Assembly (NCBI RefSeq): GCF_900116625.1
Contig: NZ_FPBE01000004.1
Location: 162,035-226,034 of the forward strand
Source: Idiomarina abyssalis
Lineage (GTDB): Bacteria; Pseudomonadota; Gammaproteobacteria; Enterobacterales; Alteromonadaceae
Reading direction: 5' to 3'
Length of the DNA: 64,000 nt
The notes beneath the pieces were generated by a model. It saw only the letters and a program-made list of their open reading frames with translations, was not told where the DNA came from and ran no database searches. A program made the position numbers and the translations under genes. Within the stretch, counting starts at the first letter, position 1. Every line of letters starts with the position of its first letter. This document shows positions 28,599 to 38,278 of this stretch, in pieces.

Positions 28599-29048
28599 TT
28601 ATTTTCGAACGACCTGACCCTGCTTATCGTGATAGCTAAACCAGGCCCGTTGGTTAACTTCGTAATAACAGCTGTTTAGCTCCGCTTTAACCTGCAAAGC
28701 ACTGGCTGGTATTTCACCGCCCAATTGCTGCCATAAGCGCAGGCAGCCTTGTTCAACCGAAGGCCAGCCCTTATTATTCATGACTATTTTCACTTGCTGC
28801 TTTCTGCTTTCATTCAGCAAGGCCACTTCTTTCGGCTTGCCGCGGCGCATCCATTCGGTGCGTGCCAGCCAAAGCGAGTCAATAAAACGCGATACTGCAA
28901 TGTCTAACTCGGTTTGACGCCACTTTTGCGGCTCGTTAATAAGTACCATTCTGGCGGCCACCGCAGCCAGTATCAACAAAAGCAATACCACCAGAATGTT
29001 CTGAAAACGTTGAATGCCCTTACGTTCATCCGTTGTTTCCCGTGTCAT
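28599..29048 (-). CDS. mshF: MSHA biogenesis protein MshF
   Basis: This is a 149-residue bitopic protein with one membrane helix (about 18-38, ILVVLLLLILAAVAARMVL) and a small extracytoplasmic domain with two cysteines. It begins at TAATG, sharing a base with the mshG stop. Family assignment rests on position between mshG and mshB and on topology. The biochemical role is not known. Confidence 0.8.
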   Translation of the reverse strand: MTRETTDERKGIQRFQNILVVLLLLILAAVAARMVLINEPQKWRQTELDIAVSRFIDSLWLARTEWMRRGKPKEVALLNESRKQQVKIVMNNKGWPSVEQGCLRLWQQLGGEIPASALQVKAELNSCYYEVNQRAWFSYHDKQGQVVRK

Positions 29049-30286
29049 TAGCGTCCCTGGTATGCGCTCATCATGTCCCACATTGGGGTAAATATTCCCA
29101 GCGCGAGAATCAGTACCATCACCGCGACCACAGCTATCATTATCGGCTCAATACGCGCGGTTAAAGTTTTCAGATCGTAATCGGTTTCGCGCTCATAATA
29201 TTCAGCCACTTCCAGTAACAGCACATCGACTCGACCGGTTTCTTCACCAACGGATATCATTTGCAGAATCAGCGGCGTAAAGAGTTCCGACTGGCGGGCA
29301 ACTCGTGACAAATTTTCGCCTCGTTCAATACCCCGACGCATTTCTATAATGCGTTTTTCCATCCAGGCGTTATCAACGGCCTCAGCCACTAAAGATAAAG
29401 CCTGAGTCAATGGAACACCGGCGCCAATCATCACCGAAAAACTGCGCGCAAAGCGGCCTAACATGGAACGCATTAAAATAGAGCCAATAATAGGAATTTT
29501 TAATTTAAGGCTGTCCCACTTCAACCGCCCATTGTCCGTTCCGACGTAATAACGAATACCGAAAAAGCCGCCCACCATGGCAAGCAGCAGAACATGCCAA
29601 TAGCCGACAAAGAACTGGGAGGACCCGAGTAGCGCCCGCGTTGCCCAGGGGAGCTCAACATTGAACCGGCTGAACATGGAGGCAAAAGTTGGAATAACAA
29701 AAATGTTCAGCACAAAAATGGCGACAACCAGAGCTATCAACACAAAACTCGGGTAACGTGTGGCCGCTTTTATTCGCTTACGGGTGTCCTGCTCTTTTTC
29801 CAAGTACACCGATAGCTGCTGAAAGGATTCCTCCAGTTGACCGGTGTTTTCTCCCACATGCACAATAGCAATAACCAACCGGGGAAAAACGCCTCGGTGC
29901 TGAGACATAGCGGTGGATAAATTCCGCCCCCGCTCCAGTTGATCATGCACATCTTTAAGGGTTGTCCGCAGACGCTTGTTTTGCGTGGTATCAGCAAGGC
30001 CTTCAATGGCTCTTAGCATAGGAATGCCGGCATGTGTCAGCGAGTACATCTGCCGACAGAAAATAATCAGTTCGTCTAATGAGACTTTCTGCTGAAAAGC
30101 CGATTTTAAACTTTCACCAAAGCTGCTGTTAAGTAACGAAAAGCTCTGTCCTCCGGCCGGGTTAATGGACAAAGGAACCAACCCGCGCCGCATGAGCACG
30201 TCAGCGGCATTACGCTCATCGCTGGCATCAACTGAGCCGCGCTGCAGTTGGCCTGACTTGTCCCGGGCACGATAACGAAACTGCAT
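29048..30286 (-). CDS. mshG: MSHA platform protein MshG
   Basis: This is the inner-membrane platform protein of the PilC/GspF family (412 residues) on which the assembly ATPase acts. Two T2SSF domains are visible, at about residues 70-190 (with LTHAGIPMLRAIEGLA) and 275-395 (with MIGAGVPLTQALSLVAEAV). Each is followed by membrane segments. It shares TGATG with the end of mshE. Confidence 0.95.
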   Translation of the reverse strand: MQFRYRARDKSGQLQRGSVDASDERNAADVLMRRGLVPLSINPAGGQSFSLLNSSFGESLKSAFQQKVSLDELIIFCRQMYSLTHAGIPMLRAIEGLADTTQNKRLRTTLKDVHDQLERGRNLSTAMSQHRGVFPRLVIAIVHVGENTGQLEESFQQLSVYLEKEQDTRKRIKAATRYPSFVLIALVVAIFVLNIFVIPTFASMFSRFNVELPWATRALLGSSQFFVGYWHVLLLAMVGGFFGIRYYVGTDNGRLKWDSLKLKIPIIGSILMRSMLGRFARSFSVMIGAGVPLTQALSLVAEAVDNAWMEKRIIEMRRGIERGENLSRVARQSELFTPLILQMISVGEETGRVDVLLLEVAEYYERETDYDLKTLTARIEPIMIAVVAVMVLILALGIFTPMWDMMSAYQGR

Positions 30287-32001
30287 CAGATGCTGTCCTC
30301 AACACTTTCAGCCAGGAATAACACTTCATCCACACTGGTAACGCCCTGCCGCGCATAATCCAGCGCAACCGTTGCCATGGACTGATAGCCCGGATGCGCT
30401 TTAGCAGCCGCAGCAAACTCACGAGTGTTACCGTCACGTAAGGCATCCATCATGGGTGTGTTCATTTCAAGCAGCTCAAACACACCGATACGTCCCCGGT
30501 ATCCGGTATGGTTGCAGCTCTGACAGCCAGCTCCGCGTTTGAAAGAATACTGAGAGCTACCTTCTTTCAAATGTTCCAGCCACTGGCTTTCTGGTTCATC
30601 AGGCTGATAACCTTCAGTGCACTTGTCACACACCCGGCGCACCAGACGCTGAGCTAAAATACCGCGTAGTGCCGCAGCAACCAGATACGGCGGCGCGCCC
30701 ATATCAATTAGGCGCATGGCGCTGGTGATAGCATCGTTGGTGTGCAAGGTGGATAAAACCAGGTGACCAGTGATGGAGCCGCGCAAACCTATTTCTACGG
30801 TTTCGTGGTCACGCATCTCACCAACCATAATAATGTCAGGGTCCTGACGTAAGGTGGTACGTAACACGCGTGAGAAATCCAGGCCGATTTTACTGTTTAC
30901 CTGCACTTGAGATATACGCGGCAAGCGATACTCCACCGGGTCTTCAACCGTAATGACTTTTTTGCCTTCGGTGTTTAACTCACTCAGAGCGCCATACAAG
31001 GTTGTCGTTTTACCGGAACCCGTTGGACCCGTTACCAATAGCATACCGTGCGGCCGTTTTATCAACTTACGTACGCGTTTTAGAATTGAGTCCGGCATAC
31101 CGGTTTGCTCTAAAGACAATAAGCCAGCTGACTGGTCCAGCAGACGCAGTACGCACGACTCACCGTACTGCACCGGCATAGTAGATACACGAACATCAAT
31201 ACTGTGCTTGCGTACCTTCATATTAAAACGCCCGTCCTGAGGCAAGCGACGCTCGGAGATATCCAGTCCGGCCATCAGCTTAAGACGCAATACCAGCGCA
31301 TTGGCAATATTGGTTTCATCCAGAACATTTTCCTGTAGCACGCCATCAACCCGCTGACGGATACGGAGCTTGCGATCATCCGGCTCAATATGAATGTCAG
31401 ACGCGCGAACTTGCACGGCATCTTCAAAGATTGACTGCAGTAACTTGGCGACAGTTGCTTCGTCCGTGTCGTCATCAAGGCTGAGTTGGCCCAGTTCAAA
31501 TTCACTGGTGTCTTCGTATTCGTCCTGTAACTGGCTGGCAAAGGTTTCAATTTCCTTCGTGCGTCGGTACAAGTTGTCGAAGGCCTGCATCAACTCACCC
31601 TCTGGTACAACCGCCAGTTCAACCTGACGAGGAGCCAGCAACTGGTTTATCGCGTCAATTGAAGACAAGTCGGCCGGGTCACTCATGCCAACCAGGGCTT
31701 TCTTGTCATCGGCTTCAATGACCAAAGCGCGATGCCGGCGAGCCTGAACCTCAGGCAGTAACTTGAAAGCCTCCGGTGGGATTTTTCGCTCAGAAATACT
31801 AATGAGCGAAAGTTTCAGTTGCTGCGCCAAAAACTCCAGTAACTGCTGTTCTGAAATGTAACCGAGATCAGTTAACGTTGCCCCTAGCTTGCGTCCGCTG
31901 AGGTGCTGCTCTTCCAAAGCCTTATGCAGTTGATCTTCTGTGATGATTTGCTCATGAACAAGCAAGTCACCCAGTCGCATTTTGAGACGTGGGCGCTTCA
32001 T
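30286..32001 (-). CDS. mshE: MSHA extension ATPase MshE with cyclic di-GMP-binding N-domain
   Basis: This is the GspE/PilB-family ATPase that drives pilus extension, 571 residues. The N-terminal MshEN domain has two tandem motifs (RLGDLL...Q near 9-32 and KLGATL...Q near 38-61) of the type shown in Vibrio MshE to bind cyclic di-GMP. The ATPase has Walker A GPTGSGKTTTLYG, an Asp box, Walker B DIIMVGEMRD and a His box LSTLHTND. A four-Cys zinc site (CDKC...CQSC) is also present. It overlaps mshN by four bases. Confidence 0.96.
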   Translation of the reverse strand: MKRPRLKMRLGDLLVHEQIITEDQLHKALEEQHLSGRKLGATLTDLGYISEQQLLEFLAQQLKLSLISISERKIPPEAFKLLPEVQARRHRALVIEADDKKALVGMSDPADLSSIDAINQLLAPRQVELAVVPEGELMQAFDNLYRRTKEIETFASQLQDEYEDTSEFELGQLSLDDDTDEATVAKLLQSIFEDAVQVRASDIHIEPDDRKLRIRQRVDGVLQENVLDETNIANALVLRLKLMAGLDISERRLPQDGRFNMKVRKHSIDVRVSTMPVQYGESCVLRLLDQSAGLLSLEQTGMPDSILKRVRKLIKRPHGMLLVTGPTGSGKTTTLYGALSELNTEGKKVITVEDPVEYRLPRISQVQVNSKIGLDFSRVLRTTLRQDPDIIMVGEMRDHETVEIGLRGSITGHLVLSTLHTNDAITSAMRLIDMGAPPYLVAAALRGILAQRLVRRVCDKCTEGYQPDEPESQWLEHLKEGSSQYSFKRGAGCQSCNHTGYRGRIGVFELLEMNTPMMDALRDGNTREFAAAAKAHPGYQSMATVALDYARQGVTSVDEVLFLAESVEDSI

Positions 32002-33095
32002 TCTTCACCCGCCGGAGCATTTGTTTCTAACAACGCAATTTGCTGATGAATAAACTCGACAGTAGGCCGATGCGTAATTCGCGTTAGTGCCTCTTCATAA
32101 GAGACTAAAGCTGTTTGCGGTGCAAATTCCTGCTGAGCTAAAGCTTTACCTAAATACCAACGGCCCTGAGTCGGCTCCGCCACAATAAGTCGCTGATAAG
32201 TATTTGCTGCCGTCTGATAGTCACCCACTTCCTGAGCTAACAATGCTTTTTTCTGAACGTAGTCCGGGTAGTCTGCTGCATTCGGTGTCGCTTGCTTCAG
32301 CAAACTTAGGGCCGCCGCAGGACGGGCTTCTTTTTCTAAAATGCGAGCGCTTAATAACCGAAACTCAAAGTCAGACGGGTCACGTTTAAAACCTGCCTCT
32401 AATGTCGTCAGAGCTTGAGATACCTTGTTGCGCCCAAACTGAAGCGCTGCCAGTTTCTTTCGGACATTTTTATTGTCCGGAGTTACAGCCAACGCTTTAC
32501 GCCAATGCTCTTCAGCTGAAGTTAACCGCCCCTGTTGCTGCGCTTTCTGCGCTTTCTCAATATGTTGTTCAGCAATTTCGGCCGGTGAAAGTTGTACGGG
32601 CTGCTTACGAAACTCACCGCTCGTCTCAGCTTCGTCGCTGCTGTTATCTGCGGTCGATTCAGGTTCTTCTTCAACCGCTTTAGGCTCTACCTCTTTACTT
32701 TCGGGCTCGGGTTTTTCCTCACTTTTAGGCACAGACACCGCCACTGATGCGAGGTTATTCTGGTCAATGACAGTTTGTTCGCGCGAGCCAGTCTCTTGCG
32801 CATCGGCACGTTCAGTGGGTACCGTAAATGCAGATGAATCAACCAATGGCTCAACGCGCTCCTGCACTAACGGCATGTCCGCAGCTTCGCTTTCAGTTAC
32901 CGTCATCACGTCATCATCTGAGGACTGCCACCAAAAAAACACCAGAGCAAGCGTAATAACAATGAGTGACGCTAACAACCATAACCCAAAACGATGACTC
33001 CCGCGGCGCTCCACCGCGCTACTGGCAGCATTTTTCGAAAAAGGTTGCTGGCCACGGCGATCAAGATCCTTCAAGACTTTATTGATTACGCTCAT
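31998..33095 (-). CDS. mshN: MSHA biogenesis protein MshN (TPR)
   Basis: This 365-residue bitopic protein has a cytoplasmic N-terminus with SVINKVLKDLDRRG, a membrane helix (about 35-54), a long acidic low-complexity linker (about 60-165, rich in Glu, Ser and Pro) and TPR repeats in the C-terminal half. It probably helps assemble the secretin and basal body. It overlaps mshM and mshE by four bases each. Confidence 0.88.
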   Translation of the reverse strand: MSVINKVLKDLDRRGQQPFSKNAASSAVERRGSHRFGLWLLASLIVITLALVFFWWQSSDDDVMTVTESEAADMPLVQERVEPLVDSSAFTVPTERADAQETGSREQTVIDQNNLASVAVSVPKSEEKPEPESKEVEPKAVEEEPESTADNSSDEAETSGEFRKQPVQLSPAEIAEQHIEKAQKAQQQGRLTSAEEHWRKALAVTPDNKNVRKKLAALQFGRNKVSQALTTLEAGFKRDPSDFEFRLLSARILEKEARPAAALSLLKQATPNAADYPDYVQKKALLAQEVGDYQTAANTYQRLIVAEPTQGRWYLGKALAQQEFAPQTALVSYEEALTRITHRPTVEFIHQQIALLETNAPAGEE

Positions 33096-34000
33096 AGAAA
33101 ACCACCCATTTTCCAGTAACTAACAGCGGCAGCAGCCAGGAAAACAAAGCCGACTGACACAGTAACAGGTAGCCAAACAGAGCGAGTTGACTCAGTATCT
33201 TCGGTATCCTTAACCGCCAGCTTCAAATCTTTTGAAGACAGTTGGCGCCGACCTTCTCCGTAAGCTAATAACAGCATTTTATGGCAGAGCATATTAACCA
33301 ACCTTGGTACGCCGCGGCTGCTCCGGTGCAGGCCTTTTATCAGTTTCCAGTCAAAAATTGGCGTACCTTTATAACCAGCCACATCCATTCGGTGAGCTAT
33401 GTACTCTGCTGTCTCATCGACATTCATGGCCGTCAGTTTATGCGCAAAGCTAATGCGCTGACGTAACTGCCGGAAAGCTTTTTGAGATAAACGCTCATCG
33501 AGCTCTGGTTGCCCGAGTAAAATAATATGCACCAATTTGCGTCGTTCAGTTTCCAGATTGGACAATAAACGCAAAGCTTCCAGACTTTCCTCTGGTAACG
33601 CCTGCGCCTCATCAATCAAAATAACGACCGCCTGCCCGCTTTTATTTATATCCAGCAAACGTTGCTGCAGAGCTCGCGCCAGTTGTTGCTGGTTGGTTAA
33701 CGACTCAGTTTCAACGGACAATTCCTGAGCAATAGCCAGCCTCAGCTCAGCCGGGTCCAGGTAGGAATCAGGAATATAGGCCGTTTTAAAAAAGTCAGGT
33801 ATGTCGTTCAGTAGCCGCCGGCATAGCAGAGTTTTACCGGTTCCCACTTCTCCGGTAATTTTAATAAAGCCTTCGCCGGTTTTAAGCGCAGTCAAAACCA
33901 CCTCGAAAGCCTCGTGGTGGCTTTTCAAGTCGTAGTAGAACTGCGTGTTCGGCGTTATTGTAAAAGGCAGTTCGCGTAAGCCGTAATGGTATAAATACAT
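33092..34000 (-). CDS. mshM: MSHA biogenesis ATPase MshM (ExeA-like)
   Basis: This 302-residue AAA ATPase of the ExeA/GspA type has the N-terminal family motif LPFTITPNTQFYY. Walker A is GEVGTGKT, Walker B is VVILIDEAQALPEE, and one C-terminal membrane helix lies at about 277-298. ExeA-type proteins help secretins insert through peptidoglycan, which fits the adjacent mshL. Confidence 0.92.
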   Translation of the reverse strand: MYLYHYGLRELPFTITPNTQFYYDLKSHHEAFEVVLTALKTGEGFIKITGEVGTGKTLLCRRLLNDIPDFFKTAYIPDSYLDPAELRLAIAQELSVETESLTNQQQLARALQQRLLDINKSGQAVVILIDEAQALPEESLEALRLLSNLETERRKLVHIILLGQPELDERLSQKAFRQLRQRISFAHKLTAMNVDETAEYIAHRMDVAGYKGTPIFDWKLIKGLHRSSRGVPRLVNMLCHKMLLLAYGEGRRQLSSKDLKLAVKDTEDTESTRSVWLPVTVSVGFVFLAAAAVSYWKMGGFL

Positions 34001-34005
34001 ACTAC

Positions 34006-35676
34006 CTATTGCTCAATGTCCGGGAACCATTCCTGCAGCAGTTCGCGTGATCGTTTCAGTTCATCGCGCCAGGTATCAACACCGACTACCGTGGGCTTGA
34101 GTAATATCACCAGTTCTTTCTTTTCCTGACGGTTACGACGGTTCGTAAAGAGCTCTCCCAACAAAGGAATGTCGCCTAATAACGGAACTTTACCCACTTC
34201 TTCGGAATTTGTGGTTTGCATTAAACCACCCAATACAACAATTTCACCGTTGCGGGCCTTTACTATGGTATCGGACTCGCGAATGTTGCTGCGCGCCAGC
34301 GGCAGTACCGACTCTTTTCCTGACACGGTGATGACTTTTTCCTGTTCGCTGGTTTCGACCACTGACGGATGAACATGCAAAATGACTTCGCCGTCATCGC
34401 TAATTTGTGGTGTAACATCCAGAGAAATACCAGAGAAAAACGGCGTGAACTCAATATCAGAGTCTGACGACGAAATACCGCCTGAATCAAGTGAAGTACG
34501 GCTGGTCACATCGGTAACAAAGTACTCGTCTTCACCAATTTTAATGACCGCTTTTTGATTATTCGACGCACTGACACGAGGGTTCGACAGAACCTGCACG
34601 GTGCCTTGGGTTTGCAGCATCTCTATCATGCCACTGAAATTATTTCCTTCGTCGGTGTAAGTAAGACCGAATAAGCCACCAATAGCCGCTGACGTCGCGT
34701 TAGTTGGGGTTACGCCATTGAATTCCACTCCAAAACCCGCATTGCCGGAATAGATATCGCTCCAGTTAATACCCTGCTGATAACTGTCGTTCAGTGTTAC
34801 TTCAATAATGCGTGCTTCCAGAATCACCTGGCGTTGTAAGCGCGACTCCAGGGTTTCGATGAAGTCGCCAACAGCGCGAAGCTTGTCCGCTGACGCAGTC
34901 ACACTAACCACCCCGGCCTGCGGCGACAAGACAACGTTGCCGTTACCTATGATGCCTTCAATAACTTCTTTTAAGTCGCCCCACAGGTTGGTTTCCGATT
35001 GCGTGGTAATACTGGAACCATTGCCTTGCATGGAGTTTTGACGTGAGTCCCTGCTGTATTCACCACTACCGGCGAAAGGACTTGCCCCAGAAACATTGGT
35101 GTTATTCGTATTTCCGCGATTAGACTGGTTATTGTTATTACGCTCATCACTGACGCCACCGCCCGAGATTTCAGTTTGTGACATGCCAAAACGCCGCAGT
35201 GACAGGTAGTCGAGCGAAAACGTTTGGGTGCGCACACCAGAAGGGAATATTTGAATTGTACGGCCGGAGCGGCGCACTTCAAAACCGTACATGTCCTGCA
35301 CCGCATCCAGCGTTTCATCCAGAGTGACATCTTTAAGACTCATTGAAATTTCACCGCTGACATCCGGATGTACCAAAATGTTGTAAGGGGAATCAGCAGC
35401 CAAACCATAAAAGAAAGCTTTCGCATCAACTTCATCCGCCTGTAGAACAAAGCGGGGTTCTTCTAGCAATGCTAAGCCGTCTTCTTCTCGCCCGTTCGCG
35501 CTTTGACTCAGAAAGTTACTAACTTCTGCCGGCATAGCCGACTTTGTAGCAGACGCTTTTTTCTCAGCAGCTTCTGGCTTCATTGCCTCATTTGCTTCGT
35601 CTGGTGAATAGCTCGGCTGATAAGCACAACCCGCTATTACTGCCAGCAATAATGCGCCTGTCGCAACTTTTATCAT
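34006..35676 (-). CDS. mshL: MSHA outer-membrane secretin MshL
   Basis: This 556-residue lipoprotein secretin is the outer-membrane pore for the pilus. The lipobox VIAGC sets the mature N-terminus at Cys17. An STN/N0 domain (about 85-160) and an N1-like region follow. The secretin domain (about 330-540) contains VLSNPRVSASNNQKAVIKIG and the C-terminal VVLGGLMQ...PLLGDIPLLGELF. Between about 180 and 220 is an Asn/Ser-rich linker. mshK overlaps by four bases. Confidence 0.95.
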   Translation of the reverse strand: MIKVATGALLLAVIAGCAYQPSYSPDEANEAMKPEAAEKKASATKSAMPAEVSNFLSQSANGREEDGLALLEEPRFVLQADEVDAKAFFYGLAADSPYNILVHPDVSGEISMSLKDVTLDETLDAVQDMYGFEVRRSGRTIQIFPSGVRTQTFSLDYLSLRRFGMSQTEISGGGVSDERNNNNQSNRGNTNNTNVSGASPFAGSGEYSRDSRQNSMQGNGSSITTQSETNLWGDLKEVIEGIIGNGNVVLSPQAGVVSVTASADKLRAVGDFIETLESRLQRQVILEARIIEVTLNDSYQQGINWSDIYSGNAGFGVEFNGVTPTNATSAAIGGLFGLTYTDEGNNFSGMIEMLQTQGTVQVLSNPRVSASNNQKAVIKIGEDEYFVTDVTSRTSLDSGGISSSDSDIEFTPFFSGISLDVTPQISDDGEVILHVHPSVVETSEQEKVITVSGKESVLPLARSNIRESDTIVKARNGEIVVLGGLMQTTNSEEVGKVPLLGDIPLLGELFTNRRNRQEKKELVILLKPTVVGVDTWRDELKRSRELLQEWFPDIEQ

Positions 35677-36014
35677 TGTACTGCCCCCGGGATGCCTTTC
35701 TTATTCTGTTTTATCGGCTTAAATAAAGTAATCTCGACCACTTCATTACTTTTTTCAACAACCACACTGTTTGGTTTTATTGACGTTACTTCCACACCAT
35801 CAACCCGCTCTCCCGGCTTGACCCACTGGCCATTTAACCGAGCTGACTGGCTCTGCTCAGAATACAAAATTTGCGTCAATTTCAATTCTTCCGCCCAGCT
35901 GTCCAGGTTAGCTATTGTTTCCGTTTCATTGACCGGAGGCCGAGTCGGGTCACGCTCTTGCGCTAACGTCGACAACGGCAATAAAACAAATAGCCATAAA
36001 ATTAAGTTACGCAC
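35673..36014 (-). CDS. mshK: MSHA biogenesis protein MshK (PilP-like)
   Basis: This small exported protein (113 residues) has a signal peptide (cleavage near STLAQ) and the DPTRPP motif found in PilP/GspC-like proteins that contact the secretin. A basic tail follows. It overlaps mshJ by eight bases and mshL by four. Confidence 0.82.
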   Translation of the reverse strand: MRNLILWLFVLLPLSTLAQERDPTRPPVNETETIANLDSWAEELKLTQILYSEQSQSARLNGQWVKPGERVDGVEVTSIKPNSVVVEKSNEVVEITLFKPIKQNKKGIPGAVQ

Positions 36015-36642
36015 TGATAAACTCCTTATCAGTACTCAGTAAATACCAGACAATAGTCACTGTTGCTGTCGGATAATTCGTCACTTGGTACTCAAAGTTC
36101 GCCCACCGCACACTTGGATACTCCGTTTGCAGTTTATCGACAAATTCCGATACAGCAAAAAAACGTCCGCTGAATTCCGCCTGAATAGCATGTTGATACA
36201 GCTTGATTGAACCGGTTTCAAACACCACTGACGGCTCCTGCGCTTCCAGGTTTTCCATTTCCAACTCAGAAGCGTGTCGTAACACCCCTTGCAAAAACTG
36301 TTTACGCTGGTCGGCAGGTAATAGCACGGTGTTTCCTGAGAAATCTTCTTTGGCCACAACCAAGCGCTGCTGTAGTTGTTTAATCTCTGCTTTAACCGGC
36401 GCGTTCACATCTTTACTTAACTGAGTTCTTAACTCTTGCTGCAATTGCTTCAGCTGTTCCAGTTGCGACTCAATACGACGGTTATCAGCCTGCGTACTTT
36501 TGTTCTCTTCAACAGTTGGAACAATTAAGTAACTGATAAGAGGCAGTGTCACAACAAGAAAAGCTGCCAAGGCCATCAACGCACGCTGGCGAGCAGGCAT
36601 AGCGTCAAAGTTTTCTTGTAAGTTTAGCCACCAGTTCATCAT
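36007..36642 (-). CDS. mshJ: MSHA biogenesis protein MshJ (PilO-like)
   Basis: This 211-residue bitopic protein has one membrane helix (about 23-43), a periplasmic coiled coil (about 48-100) and a ferredoxin-like C-terminal domain. It is the PilO/GspM-like part of the inner-membrane alignment complex, next to the PilN-like and PilM-like genes. Confidence 0.86.
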   Translation of the reverse strand: MMNWWLNLQENFDAMPARQRALMALAAFLVVTLPLISYLIVPTVEENKSTQADNRRIESQLEQLKQLQQELRTQLSKDVNAPVKAEIKQLQQRLVVAKEDFSGNTVLLPADQRKQFLQGVLRHASELEMENLEAQEPSVVFETGSIKLYQHAIQAEFSGRFFAVSEFVDKLQTEYPSVRWANFEYQVTNYPTATVTIVWYLLSTDKEFISA

Positions 36643-36644
36643 CT

Positions 36645-37241
36645 CTATTTGTCCTCGTCAGTCCTGACGCTTTGCAACAGAAACTGTTGGTAGCCCTGTT
36701 CGCTTCGCTTAAGCTCAACAACAGCAAAGCGCTTGTCTGCCAGCAAGTCAGACTGACCGAATTTATCCATCCACAAAACGAGTGCTTCACTATTTAACGC
36801 CTGCCCATGCAAACGAATATTCTCGCCCGCAATTGAAAAGTCAGTCAGCCAAATAGCTTCCGGCGTTATTTGTGCCAATTCACTTAAAAAGCCGCTAACC
36901 GAAGACGACTGACCTTGTTGGAACTCGCTAATTCTGCGACTGAAACTTTGCGTATCCTGAAGTTGTTGTGCGAGCTCTTCTTTTTCTTCACGTAACTGCA
37001 GGCTAGGCTCCCTCCGTTCAAGTCGTTCCCGGGCACGAGTCAGGTCATCGTTAACCGCCTGTAGCGCATTTGATAGTTTTGCGTTTTCCTGGGTAACTGC
37101 TGAATTTTGCCATTGAGTAACCACAAGTGCAGCTATAAGCAGCGCCAGCCAAACACCTAAAACAGTGCTTAACCGACCTAGGGTCAGACGCTGCTTAATT
37201 GGCTGCAAGTCACTGCGATAAAGGTTTACCCACTGCTTCAT
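36645..37241 (-). CDS. PilN-like MSHA protein (often called MshI2)
   Basis: This 198-residue protein has a basic cytoplasmic N-terminus, a membrane helix (about 27-46) and a coiled coil (about 48-105). A PilN-type domain with LSELAQITPEAIWLTDFSIAG follows. It completes the PilM/N/O/P-like set (mshI, this gene, mshJ, mshK). It overlaps mshI by four bases. Confidence 0.85.
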   Translation of the reverse strand: MKQWVNLYRSDLQPIKQRLTLGRLSTVLGVWLALLIAALVVTQWQNSAVTQENAKLSNALQAVNDDLTRARERLERREPSLQLREEKEELAQQLQDTQSFSRRISEFQQGQSSSVSGFLSELAQITPEAIWLTDFSIAGENIRLHGQALNSEALVLWMDKFGQSDLLADKRFAVVELKRSEQGYQQFLLQSVRTDEDK

Positions 37242-38149
37242 ACGGACACCTCTAACAATGCGCCCATGCCTGCCAAATCGGAATAGTCGTCTTCGCGCAA
37301 CTCAGTTGCCCATTGTGGGTACGAATAAACGCTGCACTCAACAGCTAAAAGCTCTGACAGACTGCTCTGCACCGCCGATAGCTGCCTGTGTTCAACCGCT
37401 AAAATAATGCGGCTAATAGGTGCCTGCCGTAAATGACTTTCAAAATAGTCAACTGAACGCTGGAGCTCGGTTGCCAGCGGCTCCAAAGCTCCCGCCTGTA
37501 TTTCTTCTGCGGTATAGCTCGAAATGTCGGTGACACCACGTAGTAAACGCGTAAACATCAGCCCTTTAGGCGTGTTAATTTGCGCGATGTAATTACCGCC
37601 CGGGTTCTGGTAAAGGGTTAACTCGGCATGGTTTTGAATTTCGACCAACCGGGGCAAGGCTAACTCCGCAATACCAATGTCCATTAGCTGCAGGTCATGC
37701 TCGCCAAAAAAATCGACCCAGGGTTTTAACTCGTGTCGGTTCGCCGCAACGGCAACCAATTTGTCCTGACCCGAAGGTTGTTCAGGAAACTCATAGTAAT
37801 CGGCAATAATTTCTTCACCAGAGAGGGAAACTAAGTCGCTTAAGCTGTATTTTAAACTCTCAGCGATTTCACCGGGGTCAAGCATGGGTCTATCTACTTG
37901 AACCGATTCATATAAGTCCGTACCCAAGACTAAAATCACCTGCGCATGCTTTAGAGACATACGCGAATATTTGTTCAGCAATGCGCCCGCTTCTTTAATC
38001 AGTGAGCCACGCTTTACTTGCTCATGATCGTTAACAATCAGTTCAGGTGACTGGGCAGGCCCTTTAGCAATAAGGAGACGGACGCTGGTTTGCGTTATCT
38101 GAAAGCAAATACGGTGACCATTTTGTTTCTGCTTCGAAAATCCTAACAC
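37238..38149 (-). CDS. mshI: MSHA biogenesis protein MshI (PilM-like)
   Basis: This 303-residue cytoplasmic actin-like protein of the PilM/GspL family is the first gene of the MSHA locus. The start is GTG at 38149, with AGGA nine bases upstream. No mshH-like gene precedes it; pyrC lies 129 bases upstream. The 38150-38278 gap should hold the operon promoter, but I cannot point to a convincing -35/-10 pair there. Confidence 0.86.
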   Translation of the reverse strand: MLGFSKQKQNGHRICFQITQTSVRLLIAKGPAQSPELIVNDHEQVKRGSLIKEAGALLNKYSRMSLKHAQVILVLGTDLYESVQVDRPMLDPGEIAESLKYSLSDLVSLSGEEIIADYYEFPEQPSGQDKLVAVAANRHELKPWVDFFGEHDLQLMDIGIAELALPRLVEIQNHAELTLYQNPGGNYIAQINTPKGLMFTRLLRGVTDISSYTAEEIQAGALEPLATELQRSVDYFESHLRQAPISRIILAVEHRQLSAVQSSLSELLAVECSVYSYPQWATELREDDYSDLAGMGALLEVSV

Positions 38150-38278
38150 CCAGCAGCATCCTTTATTATTTTTTCATGTATGTTAACAGAAACTTTGCAC
38201 AGCTCATTACAAAAAGAATAGCGTTTACGCAGTTTATATCTTTCATCATAGCCCATTTGTCGTGCTTTAACTGCAATA

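Noticed and set aside
38150..38278. MSHA operon promoter
   Set aside because: Several AT-rich hexamers are present, but none gives a good -35/-10 pair with 16-18 spacing, so none is annotated.
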